Below, one piece after another: positions 60,753-64,000 of a stretch of 64,000 bases of DNA (its first letter is position 1; every line of letters starts with the position of its first letter). The DNA comes from G963662605 sp963662605 (lineage in GTDB: Bacteria > Bacteroidota > Ignavibacteria > Ignavibacteriales > Ignavibacteriaceae). The stretch is from assembly GCA_963662605.1 (NCBI GenBank), contig OY759785.1, positions 1,426,001 to 1,490,000 on the forward strand, in the 5' to 3' direction. The position numbers and the translations under genes were made by a program. The notes under the pieces were generated by a model. The model did no database searches and was not told the DNA's origin. It saw only the letters and a program-made list of their open reading frames with translations.

Positions 60753-63032
60753 ATGAAACAATTTTTCTCAACTTTAGCCCTCCTGGTCATTACTACCTTA
60801 CTGGTTGTTAATGTCAGCATGGCAGGTATAAAAAGTACTGCCATTGTTACTTCAGTTGATAAGGTCATTACAGTTACCTTACCGGCTCCTTATAACGAAA
60901 CGGTATATGCCGGTACGTTTGCGGCTACAATTGATAGCAAAGCTACAAGCCTATACTGTATAGATATATCCAATCCTTTGGTTTACAATTCAGCATATTC
61001 CGATGTTGAAAAAACAAACGATACGCTCTCATACATTCTAAACAACTACTATCCTTATAAGACAGGATATGCCGGAATGTTAAGCCCTGAAGCTAATGAA
61101 GCAGGTGCTGTTCAGCTCGCTTTGTGGCATTTTACCGATGCTTTGAATATCAGCAACGTAACAGGTGATGCTACAGTTAAAGCAAGAGCTTTGGCAATCG
61201 TTTCAGACGCATTAGCTAATGCACATTCTTTCAGTTTGAATACTTTTTCAATCAGTTTCCCATCACAGACGTATAATGTTGGTGACGCAGTAAGTTTTAC
61301 CGTAAAAGCTTTTAACGAAAGCGGTTTGGCTATGGCGGGAGTTTCTATAACTCTTTCAACTACTGCCGGAACATTGAGCACAACAACGACAACAACCGGT
61401 GCAAACGGCGTTAGCCCGGTAATCACCTTAACTCCGGGATCAGGAACAACAACTGCAACTATTACAGCAAATGGAATTGTCGGTATCCCTTCAGGAACAA
61501 AATACTTTAATAGCACGAATCCAAATACAAAACAGAAATTGATTCTTGCTAAACCTGCAACCTCAAGCCGTACCATTACACAGGTTGTAAATTGGACTTA
61601 CCCACTCGTATTGAATGTCACAAAAACTGCTGACAAAAATACCTGCAAAAACGGTGATGTTATTACCTATACAATTAACGCAATCAACTCCGGCCTTGCA
61701 AACGCAACAAACGTCAAGGTTTCGGATCAGTTAGCTGCAACATTACAATATATCTCCAGCACACCTTCAGGTGAATATAATTCCACTACCGGTATCTGGA
61801 GCGTAGGTTCATTAAGTGCAGGCGCAACAAAAACTCTGACTATTCAGGTTAAGGTTAATTTGGGCGCTGACCTTTCAGTATTGAATCTCGGCGTTGCAAA
61901 AGACTATAACGTATTTGTACTTGACACAATTCAGTCATCACACTGCGATATTCAGGGTAAACTTGCCGCGGGAAAATATGCTGAATTGAGCGGATACAGT
62001 GTTGGAGATCAGCTCCCTGCAGGTTCTGGTAACGTAGCCGTTGTCGGTGAACACTTGAGCTTCATGGTTGGCCGCGTTTATAACGGAAAAGCCGTTTATG
62101 GAAAATATATCACATCAACAACTGCATTTTCAGCAGATGATGGTATTGTTCAGGATTCAACAGTGATTGACTTTGATGCCGCTACAACACAGATGCGCAA
62201 CCTGTCAAATCAGTTGTCATTATTAAGCACGAACGGTTCGCAGACTTTGGAATACAATCATCTCGCACTTACCGGAACGAACAGCACACTGAACGTATTC
62301 CATATCAATGGTTCGGATCTTTCAACTATTAACGATTTATCAATTGATGTACCGACCGGATCCACTGTAGTCGTCAATGTTGACGGCAGCGGAATGGCAT
62401 GGCATGGTGGTTTTGAAATTTACGGAACTACTAAAGACAAAGTTTTATTGAACTTCTATAACGCAACAGATATTACTGTCTCAGGTATCGAAGTTACAGC
62501 ATCAGTTCTTGCTCCTTACGCAACATTCAACTTCCCGGTTGGTTTGATGACCGGACAGTTAATTTGCAAAACGATGCTCGGCAGCGGCCAGTTCAACTTG
62601 TGTCCGTTTACCGGTTCAGGTTCAATTGACACTACTATTGCTAACGTAGCTCAGCTGGTAAGCGCTGAAAAAGCAAGTATGAAGGTTGCTACACGTGCTA
62701 TCACAAGTTACGCTTTGTTAACAACAGATAAGGTTTCTGCGGTAAAATCAGAATCCTCAAAGGTTCCGACTCAATTCAAACTTGACCAGAACTACCCGAA
62801 TCCGTTTAACCCTTCAACAACGATCAGCTACTCAGTTGCAAAGAGAGAACATGTTAATATTTCAGTATTCTCAATTGACGGCAGACTTGTTGCAACATTG
62901 GTTAACAGCGAATTAGAAGCCGGCAGCTATAATGTCAGCTTTAATGCTGCAAACTTGAACAGCGGTGTATACTTCTACCGCTTCGCATCGAACTCGATGA
63001 ATACAGTCAAGAAAATGATCTTAATGAAGTAA
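60753..63032 (+). CDS. T9SS-secreted surface protein with N-terminal Cys-Gln thioester (TQXA) domain
   Basis: A 759-residue secreted protein. From ATG 60753-60755 (AAAGGTG before it): a signal peptide (1-24, ending NVSMAG); a thioester domain (about 45-165) with Cys69 in SLYCIDIS and Gln121 in AVQLALWHFTD, the pair that forms the internal thioester in TQXA/TED adhesins; an Ig-like domain (about 170-265, VGDAVSFTVKAFNESGLAM); a DUF11 domain (about 290-375); a choice-of-anchor-A domain (about 380-630, LSGYSVGDQLP); and a T9SS sorting domain (about 675-759, DQNYPNPFNPSTTISYSV). The last three are shared with the giant protein. Thioester domains covalently grip host or surface amines in Gram-positive adhesins; here the same may occur on a T9SS-anchored protein. 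Confidence 0.87.
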   Translation: MKQFFSTLALLVITTLLVVNVSMAGIKSTAIVTSVDKVITVTLPAPYNETVYAGTFAATIDSKATSLYCIDISNPLVYNSAYSDVEKTNDTLSYILNNYYPYKTGYAGMLSPEANEAGAVQLALWHFTDALNISNVTGDATVKARALAIVSDALANAHSFSLNTFSISFPSQTYNVGDAVSFTVKAFNESGLAMAGVSITLSTTAGTLSTTTTTTGANGVSPVITLTPGSGTTTATITANGIVGIPSGTKYFNSTNPNTKQKLILAKPATSSRTITQVVNWTYPLVLNVTKTADKNTCKNGDVITYTINAINSGLANATNVKVSDQLAATLQYISSTPSGEYNSTTGIWSVGSLSAGATKTLTIQVKVNLGADLSVLNLGVAKDYNVFVLDTIQSSHCDIQGKLAAGKYAELSGYSVGDQLPAGSGNVAVVGEHLSFMVGRVYNGKAVYGKYITSTTAFSADDGIVQDSTVIDFDAATTQMRNLSNQLSLLSTNGSQTLEYNHLALTGTNSTLNVFHINGSDLSTINDLSIDVPTGSTVVVNVDGSGMAWHGGFEIYGTTKDKVLLNFYNATDITVSGIEVTASVLAPYATFNFPVGLMTGQLICKTMLGSGQFNLCPFTGSGSIDTTIANVAQLVSAEKASMKVATRAITSYALLTTDKVSAVKSESSKVPTQFKLDQNYPNPFNPSTTISYSVAKREHVNISVFSIDGRLVATLVNSELEAGSYNVSFNAANLNSGVYFYRFASNSMNTVKKMILMK

Positions 63033-63060
63033 GTGGGTCTTACAAAAACACCTTTTATAA

Positions 63061-63098
63061 AGAAGGCCGTCCCTTTTGGGACGGCCTTCTGTTTTTAT
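63061..63098. terminator. Strong bidirectional terminator between the thioester gene and the kinase gene
   Basis: A 13-bp perfect stem (AGAAGGCCGTCCC with GGGACGGCCTTCT) around a TTTT loop is followed by GTTTTTAT, and preceded by A-rich sequence on the opposite side. It can serve both the plus-strand adhesin gene and the convergent kinase gene. Confidence 0.93.
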
Positions 63099-63121
63099 AA
63101 GCATCTTGATGTTTGTTCCGG

Positions 63122-64000
63122 TTACTGAAGTTTTGGTACGGTGAAAAGCACTTCAGTTCCATCATTCAGTTTTGATTCTATCTGCATTGTCCCCCCGTGT
63201 TTTTCGACCATCTCCTTGCACAGCATGACACCTAATCCGGTGCCTTTTTCCCCATTCGTTCCGGCAGTTGTAAAGTTCTCATCCAGAGATTGAAGCTTCT
63301 TTAGTGAATCAGCACTCATTCCAACGCCATTATCTTTCACATGAATGGCTACCTGATGCGAGTTTACGTTTGCCGAGAGAAAAATTGTCCCACAGTTTTT
63401 GGTGAACTTGATAGAATTTGATAAAAGATTTTGAAAGATAGATTTAAGCATATTGATATCGGCGGACACAAAAACATTAGGATCAATGCTGTTAACAATA
63501 GTGATATTTTTGTTTTTCGCATTGTTTGAAAGTAGATTCATTACTCCTGAACTTATCCGGAAGAGATTTAACCCTGTGGGGTGAAAGTCCATTCGTCCAA
63601 GTTGCAAGCATGACCAATCGAGCAGATTTTGCAGCAATTCATATTCTTTATTTAGCAGCTCGCGGAGCTGAACAATCATTTCTCTACTTTCATCATCGTT
63701 GAGATCAATCTCCGGATCGGTAAGGATTTCTGAAATGCCTAACAATGCGGTAAAGGGGCTTTTTAGATCATGCGCGATAATTGAAAAGAACCTGTCTTTT
63801 GTTGCGTTTAATTCTTTCAACTCACTGTTCATTTTTTGAATTTCAAGTTCAGCAAGTTTACTTTTGGTAATATCGCGTGATATTCCAAAAGTACCGATAA
63901 TATTTCCTTTTTTATCGAATAGGGGCATTTTAGTTGAGCTTACCCAGCGATTACTATTATCTTTAAGCTGCTCCATTTCCTCTAAAGAAATTATTGATTC
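63122..64000 (-). CDS. PAS-domain sensor histidine kinase (5' end cut by window edge)
   Basis: The visible 292 residues are the C-terminal part of a sensor kinase; the frame stays open to 64000, so the start lies outside and the internal ATG at 63976 is not the true start. Residues at the left begin with the end of a PAS domain (TKMPLFDKKGNIIGTFGISR plus DITKSK). A HisKA domain follows with the phosphorylated histidine in IIAHDLKSPF, then HATPase_c with the N box QNLLSNSIKF, G1 KDNGVGM and G2 GTGLGVMLCKEMVEKHGG. It is convergent to the adhesin gene. Its response regulator is not visible. Confidence 0.9.
   Translation of the reverse strand, partial: ESIISLEEMEQLKDNSNRWVSSTKMPLFDKKGNIIGTFGISRDITKSKLAELEIQKMNSELKELNATKDRFFSIIAHDLKSPFTALLGISEILTDPEIDLNDDESREMIVQLRELLNKEYELLQNLLDWSCLQLGRMDFHPTGLNLFRISSGVMNLLSNNAKNKNITIVNSIDPNVFVSADINMLKSIFQNLLSNSIKFTKNCGTIFLSANVNSHQVAIHVKDNGVGMSADSLKKLQSLDENFTTAGTNGEKGTGLGVMLCKEMVEKHGGTMQIESKLNDGTEVLFTVPKLQ

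Overview
The window looks like chromosome from a Gram-negative, facultatively or strictly anaerobic member of the Bacteroidota/Ignavibacteriota/Kapabacteria group. The evidence is two secreted proteins ending in a type IX secretion (T9SS) sorting domain of the NYPNPFNPST class, LPS genes (lptE, kdsB, two heptosyltransferase-like GT9 genes), bshB1 of bacillithiol synthesis, and small families typical of that group (DUF4834, DUF2007). The genus is inference; no rRNA or tRNA gene was found.

Layout. (1) 1-12210, minus strand: a dense cell-envelope and RNA-modification block, rimO (cut by the left edge), cdsA, a zinc-ribbon DUF2007 protein, a CPBP protease, a DUF3108 protein, GT9, an alkyladenine glycosylase, a TPR protein, a GT2, lptE and a sigma-54 activator; a SPOR protein and miaB lie just upstream. 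(2) 12307-13688: an intact IS4-type insertion sequence with 8-bp target duplications. (3) 13955-20704: an alginate-lyase-like gene, a TrpB2, and an operon of an outer-membrane porin with modABC molybdate uptake. (4) 20961-25186: a trimeric NAD-linked [FeFe] hydrogenase (hydCBA). (5) 25253-26578: complex intergenic repeats around a nucleotidyltransferase and a small overlapping gene. (6) 26581-32013, minus strand: ppx, GT9, DUF4834, deoxynucleoside kinase, folK, folB, an EamA transporter and pgeF. (7) 32725-42387, plus strand: surE, a VWA membrane protein, comF, an ECF sigma/anti-sigma/Spy-like operon, bshB1, an M48 protease, plsC, gatC, kdsB. (8) 43051-51951: a 2966-residue T9SS surface protein with 16 SdrD B-like repeats. 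(9) 52037-53418: a second copy of the same IS. (10) 53492-60458: HIT, a B12-binding domain, hemH, hemG, hemB, glgA, rlmI. (11) 60753-63032: a thioester-domain T9SS surface protein. (12) 63122-64000, minus strand: a sensor histidine kinase cut by the right edge.

The most unusual content is the pair of T9SS surface proteins. Both carry the same DUF11 / choice-of-anchor-A / T9SS module. One carries a Gram-positive-style Cys-Gln thioester (TQXA) domain, the other a very long stalk of calcium-loop repeats, part of which comes from a recent 1413-bp block duplication. Both genes have a sigma-54-like -24/-12 element whose -24 GG lies exactly 53 bases before the start codon. I propose, as inference, that they form one sigma-54-controlled adhesion system. 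The intergenic space also holds several families of hairpin-rich repeats that probably recur across the genome.
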